Shown here one piece after another: positions 36,710 through 44,682 of a DNA stretch of 64,000 bases. The notes under the pieces were generated by a model. The model had not been told where the DNA came from and searched no databases. It worked only from the letters and a program-made list of their open reading frames with translations. The stretch is from Treponema sp. (lineage in GTDB: Bacteria > Spirochaetota > Spirochaetia > Treponematales > Treponemataceae): the NCBI GenBank assembly GCA_024402695.1, contig JAKSTG010000013.1:1-64000 (forward strand). The letters run 5' to 3'. Made by a program: the position numbers and the translations under genes. Numbering within the stretch: position 1 is the stretch's first letter; each line of letters begins with the position of its first letter.

Positions 36710-37336
36710 TTATTCTGCTTTTGGACCAAAAAGTCCGTCTGCAAGTTCCGCACGATATTTATCAAGAATGCCATCTACTACCTGACAAAGAGTAAAACGA
36801 CATTTTATTTCATTATTTTCCGAAATTAGAATAATTCCCTTGTTTACTTCCAGAAGAGATTCTTCATAAAGGATTTTATTAAACTCAGTGGAGATGACTT
36901 TCTGCAAAGAATCTTTGACAGTTTCTTTCAAAGCCTTTTCTGTTTTTGAAGCATCAAGTCCGTAAACATAAGCTGTTACCTTAAGTCCTTCAAAGTTTAT
37001 ATCACGACTTTCTTTTGCAAGAAGAGAAATAATCTTTTCTTCAGGAACAGAGGCAAGATACTGATTTATATTTTTAAGAAGAGATTCCTGAATATAAGAA
37101 ATATAAAAACGCGACTTTTCCAGAGGAATCGAAGCATTCAGGTCTCTTTCATAATTTCTAAGTTTTAATTTTAAAGTTTCTTCTGCTTTGGAAACTTCTT
37201 CTTCTACACGAGACTGAACCGAAGCTTCAATCCGTGCACATTCTTCAGCAGCTTTCAAAGCAATTTTGGCGGCTTTTTTTTCTGCATCAGAAATGATTTC
37301 CTTATCCAGAATTTCTGTTGATCTTAATTCTTCCAT
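36710..37336 (-). CDS. atpE: V-type ATP synthase subunit E
   Basis: 208 residues: an N-terminal amphipathic helix rich in Ala, Lys and Glu, then a C-terminal globular domain with SENNEIKCRFTLCQVVDGIL. This is the pattern of the peripheral-stalk subunit E. It pairs with the small helical subunit at 41054. The gene is 12 bases behind atpF. Confidence 0.85.
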   Translation of the reverse strand: MEELRSTEILDKEIISDAEKKAAKIALKAAEECARIEASVQSRVEEEVSKAEETLKLKLRNYERDLNASIPLEKSRFYISYIQESLLKNINQYLASVPEEKIISLLAKESRDINFEGLKVTAYVYGLDASKTEKALKETVKDSLQKVISTEFNKILYEESLLEVNKGIILISENNEIKCRFTLCQVVDGILDKYRAELADGLFGPKAE

Positions 37337-37348
37337 TTTTTAATCCAA

Positions 37349-37681
37349 TTAAATTTGAATACCTACAGCTTCCCGAATAGCTTCTGAAAGAGACTTCTTG
37401 CCCTGAAGATGTCCCTGAAGTCCTGGAACTTCAACTATAAGAGGATATTTTCCTGTTTTCTGCCAGGCATATTCCTCATCCTCAATAAGGGCAGCAGCCT
37501 CTTCTGTAAGGATAAGGACCCGGGGAACTTCTCCGTGAGGAAGATTTGCTACACCTTCCTTTCCTGTTGCACGATTGAATGCAGCAAGAACTTCATCTCT
37601 TGTTTCGGCGTAGACTCCGTCTACACCAACAAGATTAAAAGCAAGAACAATTTCCCGTGAGCCGATTACGAAAAATTTCAT
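37349..37681 (-). CDS. atpF: V-type ATP synthase subunit F
   Basis: 110 residues. FFVIGSREIVLAFNLVGVDG at the N-terminus and REAVGIQI at the C-terminus fit subunit F, which binds the D shaft and can regulate the enzyme. It is 4 bases behind the proteolipid gene. Confidence 0.9.
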   Translation of the reverse strand: MKFFVIGSREIVLAFNLVGVDGVYAETRDEVLAAFNRATGKEGVANLPHGEVPRVLILTEEAAALIEDEEYAWQKTGKYPLIVEVPGLQGHLQGKKSLSEAIREAVGIQI

Positions 37682-37685
37682 TGTT

Positions 37686-38024
37686 CTACAGGATAAGAAT
37701 AAGAACTGCTACGAGCATACCCCAAAGACAGATACCTTCAGCAAGACCTACATAAGGAAGAGCTTTTCCTGATACTTCAGGATTTTCTGCCATGGCGCCC
37801 ATTGCAGCGGCACCGATTTTTCCTACAGCCATACCACCTGCCAGACATGCCATTGCAACAGCAACTGCGGCAGCAATATATTTTGCAGCCTGTGGGATTC
37901 CAGCTTCTTCAACAGCTTCAACTGCTGTTTCTTCTGCAGGAACACTTTCTGCTTCAGATGCAAAAAGCATTGTTGAGGTGAATGCCAGAAGCATTGTAAG
38001 GATTACAAAAAATTTCTTGTTCAT
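37686..38024 (-). CDS. atpK: V-type ATP synthase proteolipid (subunit K/c)
   Basis: 112 residues from the ATG at 38024, chosen for the AAGGAG eight bases upstream; the longer frame to 38162 overlaps atpI and lacks a site. The N-terminus is a signal peptide (KKFFVILTMLLAFTSTMLFAS), then an acidic Glu/Ala/Val stretch, then two membrane helices with a Gly/Ala-rich hairpin and the ion-binding Glu in the second (GLAEGICLWGM). So it is a two-helix ring subunit, with an unusual cleavable leader. I see no Gln-based sodium-binding pattern in helix 1, but coupling ion is not proven. Confidence 0.85.
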   Translation of the reverse strand: MNKKFFVILTMLLAFTSTMLFASEAESVPAEETAVEAVEEAGIPQAAKYIAAAVAVAMACLAGGMAVGKIGAAAMGAMAENPEVSGKALPYVGLAEGICLWGMLVAVLILIL

Positions 38025-38061
38025 ATATATACTCCTTTTAATGAACGATTTTATATTTTTA

Positions 38062-40050
38062 TTAGTATTCAAACTTAAATGGAACGAATTCACGTCCTGT
38101 TTCTTTGTAGAACTTTGAGAAGAACTCATAGTACTGAAGACGAATACACTGAATGGCCACAATCATTCCTTCAAGAACAATGATGATTCCGTTACCTACA
38201 ATCATTACGCCAATTCCTGCAGGACTTGCGACACCACCTACCATTTCGGTAAGTGTATGAACAAGGAAACCTAGAACAGCATGTGAAAGGGCAAAGGCTC
38301 CTACACGAATAAAACTCATGGTGTTTGACATGTATGTAGAAATAACTTCAATGAGTTCAACTACACCGCCAATAAGCATGGCACCAAATCCGTTTTCAAG
38401 AACAGGACGATGTCCGTTTAAGAGGCGTTCAAAAGGTTCTCCGAAAGCAGAGAAGAACATTGTCACACCGATGATTACCCAGTCATATACTGCAATGAAA
38501 TGTTTGAAAGCAGCGACTCTTACAGCAAGTGAAATGACATACCAGAACCAGAGGGCACCAGCAATACCTGTCTTTCCAAAAATTGCGTCACCAGGACGTT
38601 TACGGAGAAAGTTATTGATGATATTGATAATCAATCCGATTGAATTGATCACAAAACCAACCCCAACAGCAACACCGAAAACCGCAAACATAGTTTTTAT
38701 GGAATTAGGATCACTTGAAGGCATCATCTTGATAATAGGTGCATGTGCATTTCCGAAAAGACCTGTTACCCATTCAGCGAAAGGTTCCAGAAGTTTTTCT
38801 CCGGAAAAACATTCCCCTGTAAGAAGTCCCATTATAGAACTGGTACAACCTACTCCAATAAAGATTGGGGCAAACTTGTTCCAACCTCCAACCTTTATAA
38901 CCTTGCAGGCCATCAAAACACCGAAAAGAGCAATAAAAAGTCCCTGGCCGAAATCTCCGAACATGAAACCAAAAAGGAATGTAAAGAAAATTGCTACAAA
39001 AGGTGTAGGATCAACTGTTCCATAAACCGGTGAACCGTAAGAGAAAATCATTCTTTCGAAAGCGCTTACAAATTTTCCGTGTGAAAGCTTTACAGGAACC
39101 TGTTCCTTCCCGCTCAAAACTGCAGGAACTTCAAAAGGTTCATACTGACGAATTGCAATTCTTCCTTCTGTAAGACTATCCAAAGAAGTCATATATTCTG
39201 ATGCTTCTTTAGCTGGAACCCAACCTGTAATTCTATAAACCATTTCAGTTGACTGAAGACTGTTCTTGATTTTTTCAATCTGAGTTCCCATAGAGAAAGA
39301 AGCACACAGACGATTCAAAATATTCTTGTGAGTTTCAGCGAAGTTAGAGCGTTCTTTTTCGACGTCTGCAAGGTGTTCGTCAGCTGCGGTTTTCTTTGCT
39401 TTAAGCCCTTCAAGAACATCATCAGGTACTCCATTAAAATCTGAAGGAATTTCCATGTTGATGAAATTGAAATTCTTAAGTTCTGTATCAACAGCAAATC
39501 TTCCTTTTTTTGAAGAAGCTGCAAGTACATGAGATTTATCTTCACCAAGAGCAAGAATTACACCATTTGGACCAACCGCTTCCTTAAGATCTTCAAAATC
39601 TTTTGGATCGATTTTTCCTACTTTCATGGAAAGGAAAGAAAGATGTTCAAGTTCGGAATAAGGCACTTTAAGATTTGCAAAAGAAAGAGCTTCAGTATAA
39701 GCCTGATTAACTTTTTCTGATTCAGAAATTGCTTCATTCAGGCGATCAGAAAGAGAATCAAAAGCATTAAAAATTCTTGCAGCCTCATTTCTGTCTTCGT
39801 CTGTAGGACAATTAACAGAACCTTCTTTTGGTTTCTCTGCCTCAATGGCCAGAGTGGAACGGATATTCAGAAGTTTATCAAAAAACTCTTCATCAACATT
39901 TAGTAAAGATTCCTTTTCTGATTTTTTTTCTTCATTAAGTTTTGTCTGAAACTGAAAGCTTTCTTTTTTTCCAAGAAATTCAATTACTTTGGAAATATCA
40001 TTCTTGAGAACCATCAGTTCAAGAAGTTTCATCTGTGCTGTTCTTGCCAT
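38062..40050 (-). CDS. atpI: V-type ATP synthase subunit I (a)
   Basis: 662 residues: an N-terminal cytoplasmic half rich in coiled coil (about 1-330), followed by about seven or eight membrane helices. FGFMFGDFGQGL, a segment near residue 590 with SYMRNTMSFIRVGAF-like sequence (TYMSNTMSFIRVGAFALSHA, functional Arg) and a conserved VGNxIIIVLEG are typical of subunit I. It forms the stator channel for ions against the K ring. It starts 1 base behind atpC and a proteolipid gene follows. Confidence 0.92.
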   Translation of the reverse strand: MARTAQMKLLELMVLKNDISKVIEFLGKKESFQFQTKLNEEKKSEKESLLNVDEEFFDKLLNIRSTLAIEAEKPKEGSVNCPTDEDRNEAARIFNAFDSLSDRLNEAISESEKVNQAYTEALSFANLKVPYSELEHLSFLSMKVGKIDPKDFEDLKEAVGPNGVILALGEDKSHVLAASSKKGRFAVDTELKNFNFINMEIPSDFNGVPDDVLEGLKAKKTAADEHLADVEKERSNFAETHKNILNRLCASFSMGTQIEKIKNSLQSTEMVYRITGWVPAKEASEYMTSLDSLTEGRIAIRQYEPFEVPAVLSGKEQVPVKLSHGKFVSAFERMIFSYGSPVYGTVDPTPFVAIFFTFLFGFMFGDFGQGLFIALFGVLMACKVIKVGGWNKFAPIFIGVGCTSSIMGLLTGECFSGEKLLEPFAEWVTGLFGNAHAPIIKMMPSSDPNSIKTMFAVFGVAVGVGFVINSIGLIINIINNFLRKRPGDAIFGKTGIAGALWFWYVISLAVRVAAFKHFIAVYDWVIIGVTMFFSAFGEPFERLLNGHRPVLENGFGAMLIGGVVELIEVISTYMSNTMSFIRVGAFALSHAVLGFLVHTLTEMVGGVASPAGIGVMIVGNGIIIVLEGMIVAIQCIRLQYYEFFSKFYKETGREFVPFKFEY

Positions 40051-40051
40051 A

Positions 40052-41041
40052 TTAATACTCCAGCAAAGGCTTTTCGTTCAATCGCAGTCCTTCAACTGCC
40101 ATTCTTATATAACCAAGTTCATTCTGTTTAACCTTGAACCAGCCGATCAAAGAGGCACTGGTTACAGGGTAACAGTGGAACAAACGCATAGCTTTTTTAT
40201 TCTGATTAACTCTGGCTTTCTTCTCTATCCAGGAAGGATCGATTTTCCAGATAACATCAGTTCTTGGATTCAAATAATCTTTGTATACCCAGTTTTCCCA
40301 GGAAGAATAATTTTCAGGATCTTTTTCAAGCATTTTGTAGATTTTCATACAAAGAGGATCCTGAGGAGAAGGTTTGTCAGTTACATACATAAGGTGACTG
40401 ATAACTTCTTCATTTGTCATGCCAAAGTTTATTTTAAGTCTGAGAGCCCAGACAATATTCTGAAGTTCAAGCTCTTCGGTAAACAAGGCTTTTACGGCAA
40501 GACCTTCTTCCCCGCTGATTTTCTGTATAGATGACCACAAATGTTTTATGGCCTGAATATCAAGCCTTGTTTCTACAGCCTGTTTTTCATGAATTCCCGG
40601 AATCTGTTTGAGCCAGGAATATTCAGTTCCAGAAGTGATTTTTTCCAGGTCCGGCCACTGTTCATAATGAAGTGTTGAATATTTTCCAAGATCATAAAGT
40701 TTCGGAAGTTCAGTTTCACCTGAACAGAGGGAGTCTATTACAGTCTTAAGGTTTTCTACTTCATAAATATAAAACTGATCGCTGAGATAAGTTTCCGGTT
40801 TATCAAACTGGCTTATGAAACTAACATACTGGGAAATAAAACGGTTGAATGCTTCTTCTTCAATCTTCTGGGCAAGAACAACCTCCGGCACCAAAGGAGC
40901 AGGTGTCTTAAAAAGGAGGTTCCATAAATCTGTCAAAGATTTTGTTTCGAAAAGCTTTGTGGTGTTTTCTCCGGTAAAGGATTTTCCCATTACACCACAG
41001 GCTTTTGCGTAAACAAAAGCTCTTGCACCGTCTTTATCCAT
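40052..41041 (-). CDS. atpC: V-type ATP synthase subunit C (AC39-like)
   Basis: 329 residues, all helical. AFVYAKACGVMGKSF at the N-terminus, FYIYEVENLKTVI and ELELQNIVWALRLKI are typical for the V/A-type C (d) subunit that joins the central stalk with the ring. It lies 12 bases behind the small stalk subunit. Confidence 0.85.
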   Translation of the reverse strand: MDKDGARAFVYAKACGVMGKSFTGENTTKLFETKSLTDLWNLLFKTPAPLVPEVVLAQKIEEEAFNRFISQYVSFISQFDKPETYLSDQFYIYEVENLKTVIDSLCSGETELPKLYDLGKYSTLHYEQWPDLEKITSGTEYSWLKQIPGIHEKQAVETRLDIQAIKHLWSSIQKISGEEGLAVKALFTEELELQNIVWALRLKINFGMTNEEVISHLMYVTDKPSPQDPLCMKIYKMLEKDPENYSSWENWVYKDYLNPRTDVIWKIDPSWIEKKARVNQNKKAMRLFHCYPVTSASLIGWFKVKQNELGYIRMAVEGLRLNEKPLLEY

Positions 41042-41053
41042 AAACTTCTACCG

Positions 41054-41374
41054 TTATCCAAAAAGGAGATTGTCCATAACAGAATTAAACTTTTCTTTGT
41101 CCTGATTCTGTTTATAAACCGATTCCTTATATTCTTCCATTTCTTTGCTATATTGAAGATCGATCTGTGCTTTTTTCTCTTCAAAATCTTTCTGAAGCAT
41201 TTCAGATTTTTCCTGATACAGTTTCTTGAACTGTGCATCTGCAGCCATCTTTGCTTCAGAAATCATTTTATCGCCTTTAACATTTGCGACTGTAATAATC
41301 TGGGAAGCCTGTTTTTCAATTTCAATAAGATGTGTAATAATGCTTACTTCTTCATTTACATTTTTATCTGCCAT
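41054..41374 (-). CDS. V-type ATPase small peripheral-stalk subunit (G/H-like)
   Basis: 106 residues, almost wholly a charged amphipathic helix (EKQASQIITVANVKGDKMISEAK...). Length, helix content and position before atpC match the H/G subunit that forms the peripheral stalk with E. There are no diagnostic residues, so the call depends on the operon. The ATG overlaps the stop of the EIIA-like gene by 1 base (TAATG). Confidence 0.75.
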   Translation of the reverse strand: MADKNVNEEVSIITHLIEIEKQASQIITVANVKGDKMISEAKMAADAQFKKLYQEKSEMLQKDFEEKKAQIDLQYSKEMEEYKESVYKQNQDKEKFNSVMDNLLFG

Positions 41375-41829
41375 TATAGCTCTCCTGATTTGTAAATAAG
41401 TTCACAAATGTCTGCTTCAGAAGCGGCACTGAGAATATTGTTAATTAAGTCCGGATTTTTTTCCAAAAGAAGAATATCTTTCAGAATCTCAAGATGTTCA
41501 TCGGTTTTGCTTTCCGGGAACACGATACAGAAAACGATTTTGGCTTTTTCCCCTGTCAGGCTGTTGAACTCAACTCCCTTGTGCGAAATGCCTAAGGCAA
41601 TTACAGTTTCAGAAACAGAAGAGGAAACAATATGTGGGACTGCAAAATTTTCAGATACCAGTGTACTCATTTTTTCTTCTCGTTCTTCCAGAGAAGAATA
41701 GACAATTTCTCTTTTCAGGTTAGAATTCAAAGAAATGAGTTTTTCTGTCAATTCTGCAAGTACTTCATCACGATCTGACCCATCAAGCTCAAAAAGAATT
41801 GATTCAGGTTTAATATAGTCACAAATCAT
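41374..41829 (-). CDS. PTS EIIA (fructose/nitrogen-type) homologue heading the V-ATPase operon
   Basis: 151 residues from the ATG at 41829 (GGTGGG is upstream; a GTG three codons earlier is less likely). Features of the mannitol/fructose/Ntr EIIA domain: ITEKLISL-like early helix, ENFAVPHIVSSSV with the phosphorylatable His, and VFCIVFPESKTDEHLEILKDI. No EIIB, EIIC or HPr is fused or adjacent. The gene is the first in the V-ATPase operon and translationally coupled to the next, which suggests a regulatory role linking PTS phosphorylation to the ATPase. That is inference. Confidence 0.8.
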   Translation of the reverse strand: MICDYIKPESILFELDGSDRDEVLAELTEKLISLNSNLKREIVYSSLEEREEKMSTLVSENFAVPHIVSSSVSETVIALGISHKGVEFNSLTGEKAKIVFCIVFPESKTDEHLEILKDILLLEKNPDLINNILSAASEADICELIYKSGEL

Positions 41830-41854
41830 TTTACCCACCCTAAATATCTATACT

Positions 41855-41883
41855 ATTATAGTCCCTAAATCCCGATTTTTCAA
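41855..41883 (-). promoter_or_regulatory. V-ATPase operon promoter
   Basis: On the minus strand TTGAAA and a perfect TATAAT are separated by 17 bases, about 25 bases before the EIIA-like ATG. Confidence 0.7.
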
Positions 41884-41892
41884 TTTATATGT

Positions 41893-41942
41893 TAAAAAAA
41901 AACACCGGATAAGGAACCTAATCCTGAATCCGGTGTTTTTAA
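41893..41942 (-). terminator. secG terminator, possibly bidirectional
   Basis: Inverted repeat AACACCGGAT/ATCCGGTGTT with a 17-base loop; nine T follow it on the minus strand and five on the plus strand. It lies 18 bases after the secG stop and isolates the V-ATPase operon from secG. Confidence 0.85.
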
Positions 41943-41959
41943 TCAGAGTCTGAAAAGAA

Positions 41960-42292
41960 TTATTCAGCGTCTGCTGTTTCAGACCACCAGTTTCCTGATG
42001 ATTCTGTTGTTGCTTCTACTTCAGTTGTTGTTGTATCAACCAAGTCTGTATCGATCTTTGCTTTTTTATTTACAAGAGCAAGTCCCAGAGCCAGAACAAA
42101 GAAAAGAACAACAAGAACAGTTGTTGTTTTTGTAAGTACACTTGCAGAGTGTGAACCGAAAGCTGCAGTTCCGCGGCCACCAAGAAGTCCACCCATTCCG
42201 TTTTCTCCGTCATCCTGAACAATTACCAGAAGAACCAGAAGAACACAAACGATTACAAATGCAACCAAAAGAACGATACCAATAGCACCCAT
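41960..42292 (-). CDS. secG: Protein translocase subunit SecG
   Basis: 110 residues with two membrane helices (about 3-24 and 55-75) separated by a loop containing QDDGENGMGGLLGGRGTAAFGS, close to the SecG consensus (GGLSGxxG...FG). The C-terminal tail is acidic, Thr-rich and extended. SecG assists SecYE translocation. Own promoter and terminator; a TGGAG site lies upstream. Confidence 0.9.
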   Translation of the reverse strand: MGAIGIVLLVAFVIVCVLLVLLVIVQDDGENGMGGLLGGRGTAAFGSHSASVLTKTTTVLVVLFFVLALGLALVNKKAKIDTDLVDTTTTEVEATTESSGNWWSETADAE

Positions 42293-42347
42293 TTTTTTAT
42301 CTCCAATAAAGGGAAAATCCCCATCTATTTAAAATATTAGTTTTATA

Positions 42348-42376
42348 ATCATAATAGATTATCAATATTTGGTCAA
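42348..42376 (-). promoter_or_regulatory. secG promoter
   Basis: On the minus strand TTGACC and TATGAT separated by 17 bases, starting about 30 bases behind the end of the upstream peptidase gene; leader about 48 bases. Confidence 0.65.
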
Positions 42377-42405
42377 TGTCATTTTAACTTCAGCAAAAGC
42401 TGTTA

Positions 42406-44223
42406 TCAATAGCTGCAAAGACCAATACTTCCCGCTTTAAGATTATATTTATCGTAAAGATAATCCTGAAGCATATACAGACAATCATCAAAACCAGATC
42501 CGGATGTTTCGATTATATAATCGCAAAGATATTCTGATACTTTACGTACCGAAGGCCACCTTGCTTTATTTACAAAATATTCACCGGCTTTACCTTCCCC
42601 ATTCTGGAGAATATAGGCCATAAACTCATTCTGCATCAGGTATTCATCATTCTGGTCGTATCCAAGAGATGGCTGACTTCTGAAATAGGTCATCAAAAAG
42701 TCCATTGTCTGTCTGTCCATAATGTTATAGACAACAGATACATAATTCCTGAAATCTTCATCAGTAAAATAAATTGTATGCCAGCCTTCGTGAGCAAGAA
42801 GAGGAACCCGGTTCCAGGAAGGAATCTCTCTGGAAACTGAAAGAACAGCGCCCTTTCCTGCTTCGTAAGGATTCAAAACATCATCAACTCTTTTAAGAAC
42901 ACCGTTTCTGACAAGAATATCAAGAAGCAGTTCTTCCTCAGGATTCAATCTGAAGTTCAGTCTGAATGCTTTATTGAAGAACTTAGCAAGACTTTCTGCC
43001 GAATAGTCATGGGCATTATAATCATGTTTTCCTTCAAGTTCAGCATTTGTAAGGAGTTTACCTTTAAACCCTTCTTTTTCAATGAAGAAAGCAATGCGGG
43101 CAAAAAATTTACTCTGAACCGCATAGTTTTTTGTATCGAAGAAAAGGATTCCCGGAAGGCGATCCCATTCAAAAAGTTCATAATCAGGATTTCTCCAGTT
43201 TTCTTTAGGCCAGTTCAGAATCAATCCAGGATCAGTCTGAATAGGATTTACGATATCTCCTTCAGAACTTTTTAGAATAGATTCAGAACCTTGTTTATAC
43301 AAAACCGAAAGGACTTTTCCTTCTGTATTTTTACAGGACATATTGGCAAAAGGATTCTTCAGGGCTAAAGTTGAAATCTTAATTTCAGAAAGTCTTTTTA
43401 TATGAATTTTTTCCCCACCGAAAGAAAAAGAATAATCATAAAGTTCTTCTTCTTTTGAAGATGGCTGGGCCATTTTTATTTCGATTTCTGGCGGAACCTT
43501 GTCCTTTGAATAAACTACAGGGAAAATATTTGAGGAACCGGTAAAATCGAAGAAAGCCGAATTGAAATCAAGTTTTCCGCCATTTGAAGAAAACCCCCAG
43601 AAAGAGATGTCCGGAGACACATCAAAACCGGTTACAGACTGTGAAACCGAAACACTCTGAAGCCAGGCATTCACATCACTCTGAATAAAGATTCCTTCCC
43701 GTTTTTCAAGAGCTCCTGAAACCTTGTCAAAAGGAAGAGCAAAAGAAATATCATAGGTCTTCAATGGCTTTTCGTAATCAAGGGTGTTCTTAAGTTCACA
43801 AGTAATAAGATTATGATCCTGAATGTTGAAATCCAGTTTTCCGGAACTGTCAAAATCTTTCTTTTCCAGGAAACCGATTTTCAAGGGAATAGATTCAACA
43901 TTTTCAAAATGCGAAAGAGCTTTACCGCCAGGAAATTTTACAGAAATTCTGAAAACCACAGAAACCGATTTTTTATCTTCATAAGTAGATTTAATAAGAT
44001 GCTGTTGGACATCTGTGAATTTGAAAAAGGCGAAATTACCGTTTTTAGAGCAGGCTCTCTGAGCAGCAGAGTTCAAAGGAACAAGCACTCCGTTGTCGGC
44101 GCCTTTTTCAGAATAAACTGTGACAGGATTCTTAGAAAAAAGAAAAAGATAAGCTGCAAAAACAACCACAAGTACAGAGAAAAAAGCTGTAACTGGAATT
44201 ATATATGATTTTTTCTTTTCCAT
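42406..44223 (-). CDS. Membrane-anchored HExxH metallopeptidase-like protein
   Basis: 605 residues, with one N-terminal membrane anchor (about 9-29) and a large extracytoplasmic part. LLAHEGWHTIYF near residue 480 is an HExxH zinc site, and YLMQNEFMAYIL, about 45 residues later, gives a plausible third ligand Glu (gluzincin arrangement). I do not recognise the family further; it seems restricted to spirochaete-type genomes, but I cannot check. It is the last gene of the uvrA-topA operon, 12 bases behind the small hypothetical gene. Confidence 0.6.
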   Translation of the reverse strand: MEKKKSYIIPVTAFFSVLVVVFAAYLFLFSKNPVTVYSEKGADNGVLVPLNSAAQRACSKNGNFAFFKFTDVQQHLIKSTYEDKKSVSVVFRISVKFPGGKALSHFENVESIPLKIGFLEKKDFDSSGKLDFNIQDHNLITCELKNTLDYEKPLKTYDISFALPFDKVSGALEKREGIFIQSDVNAWLQSVSVSQSVTGFDVSPDISFWGFSSNGGKLDFNSAFFDFTGSSNIFPVVYSKDKVPPEIEIKMAQPSSKEEELYDYSFSFGGEKIHIKRLSEIKISTLALKNPFANMSCKNTEGKVLSVLYKQGSESILKSSEGDIVNPIQTDPGLILNWPKENWRNPDYELFEWDRLPGILFFDTKNYAVQSKFFARIAFFIEKEGFKGKLLTNAELEGKHDYNAHDYSAESLAKFFNKAFRLNFRLNPEEELLLDILVRNGVLKRVDDVLNPYEAGKGAVLSVSREIPSWNRVPLLAHEGWHTIYFTDEDFRNYVSVVYNIMDRQTMDFLMTYFRSQPSLGYDQNDEYLMQNEFMAYILQNGEGKAGEYFVNKARWPSVRKVSEYLCDYIIETSGSGFDDCLYMLQDYLYDKYNLKAGSIGLCSY

Positions 44224-44235
44224 ATTGTTATAATC

Positions 44236-44682
44236 CTACCCCTGCTCCTTTTTAAGTTTCTGCCATACAGAATCTGTAAGCCAGTATCTGTTTCCGTCCT
44301 CATGTTTTTCAGCAATTCTAAAAATCTTTGATGAAAAACAAAAATCCGAAATCTCAAGACAAACTGTCCCTTTTATAATATTTATGCGGCTTTCACAAAG
44401 CCCTTTTATTCCTTCAGAATTAAGAAATGAAAATTGAAGAAGACAATAAATATAACAGCCATCGCAAAAAGGCCCAGAAACAGCTAAATCTAAAATTCTT
44501 TTATTTTCAACAGCTTCAACAATTTCATCCGGAAGCGGTTCAGACCAGAGTGGAAAAAGTTTGAGAAGGATACTTTCATTTCCAGAATTCTGTTCTGATC
44601 TGACTTCACGAATTTTGTTCTGTAAACCAATAAGTTCCAGTTCATCACTGGAATGCAGAACAAGAACCTTTTTACTCTTCAT
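44236..44682 (-). CDS. Hypothetical protein overlapping the topA end
   Basis: 148 residues from the ATG at 44682, chosen because AGGAA precedes it inside topA; the frame extends further upstream inside topA but without any site. The overlap with topA is 11 bases. It contains Cys-rich segments (GPFCDGCYIYCLLQ) and no signal peptide. No family recognised. Coupling suggests co-translation with topA. Confidence 0.6.
   Translation of the reverse strand: MKSKKVLVLHSSDELELIGLQNKIREVRSEQNSGNESILLKLFPLWSEPLPDEIVEAVENKRILDLAVSGPFCDGCYIYCLLQFSFLNSEGIKGLCESRINIIKGTVCLEISDFCFSSKIFRIAEKHEDGNRYWLTDSVWQKLKKEQG

Noticed and set aside
38025-38162. Long N-terminal extension of the V-ATPase proteolipid
   Set aside because: It overlaps atpI in another frame and has no ribosome site, whereas the ATG at 38024 has AAGGAG and begins a signal peptide.
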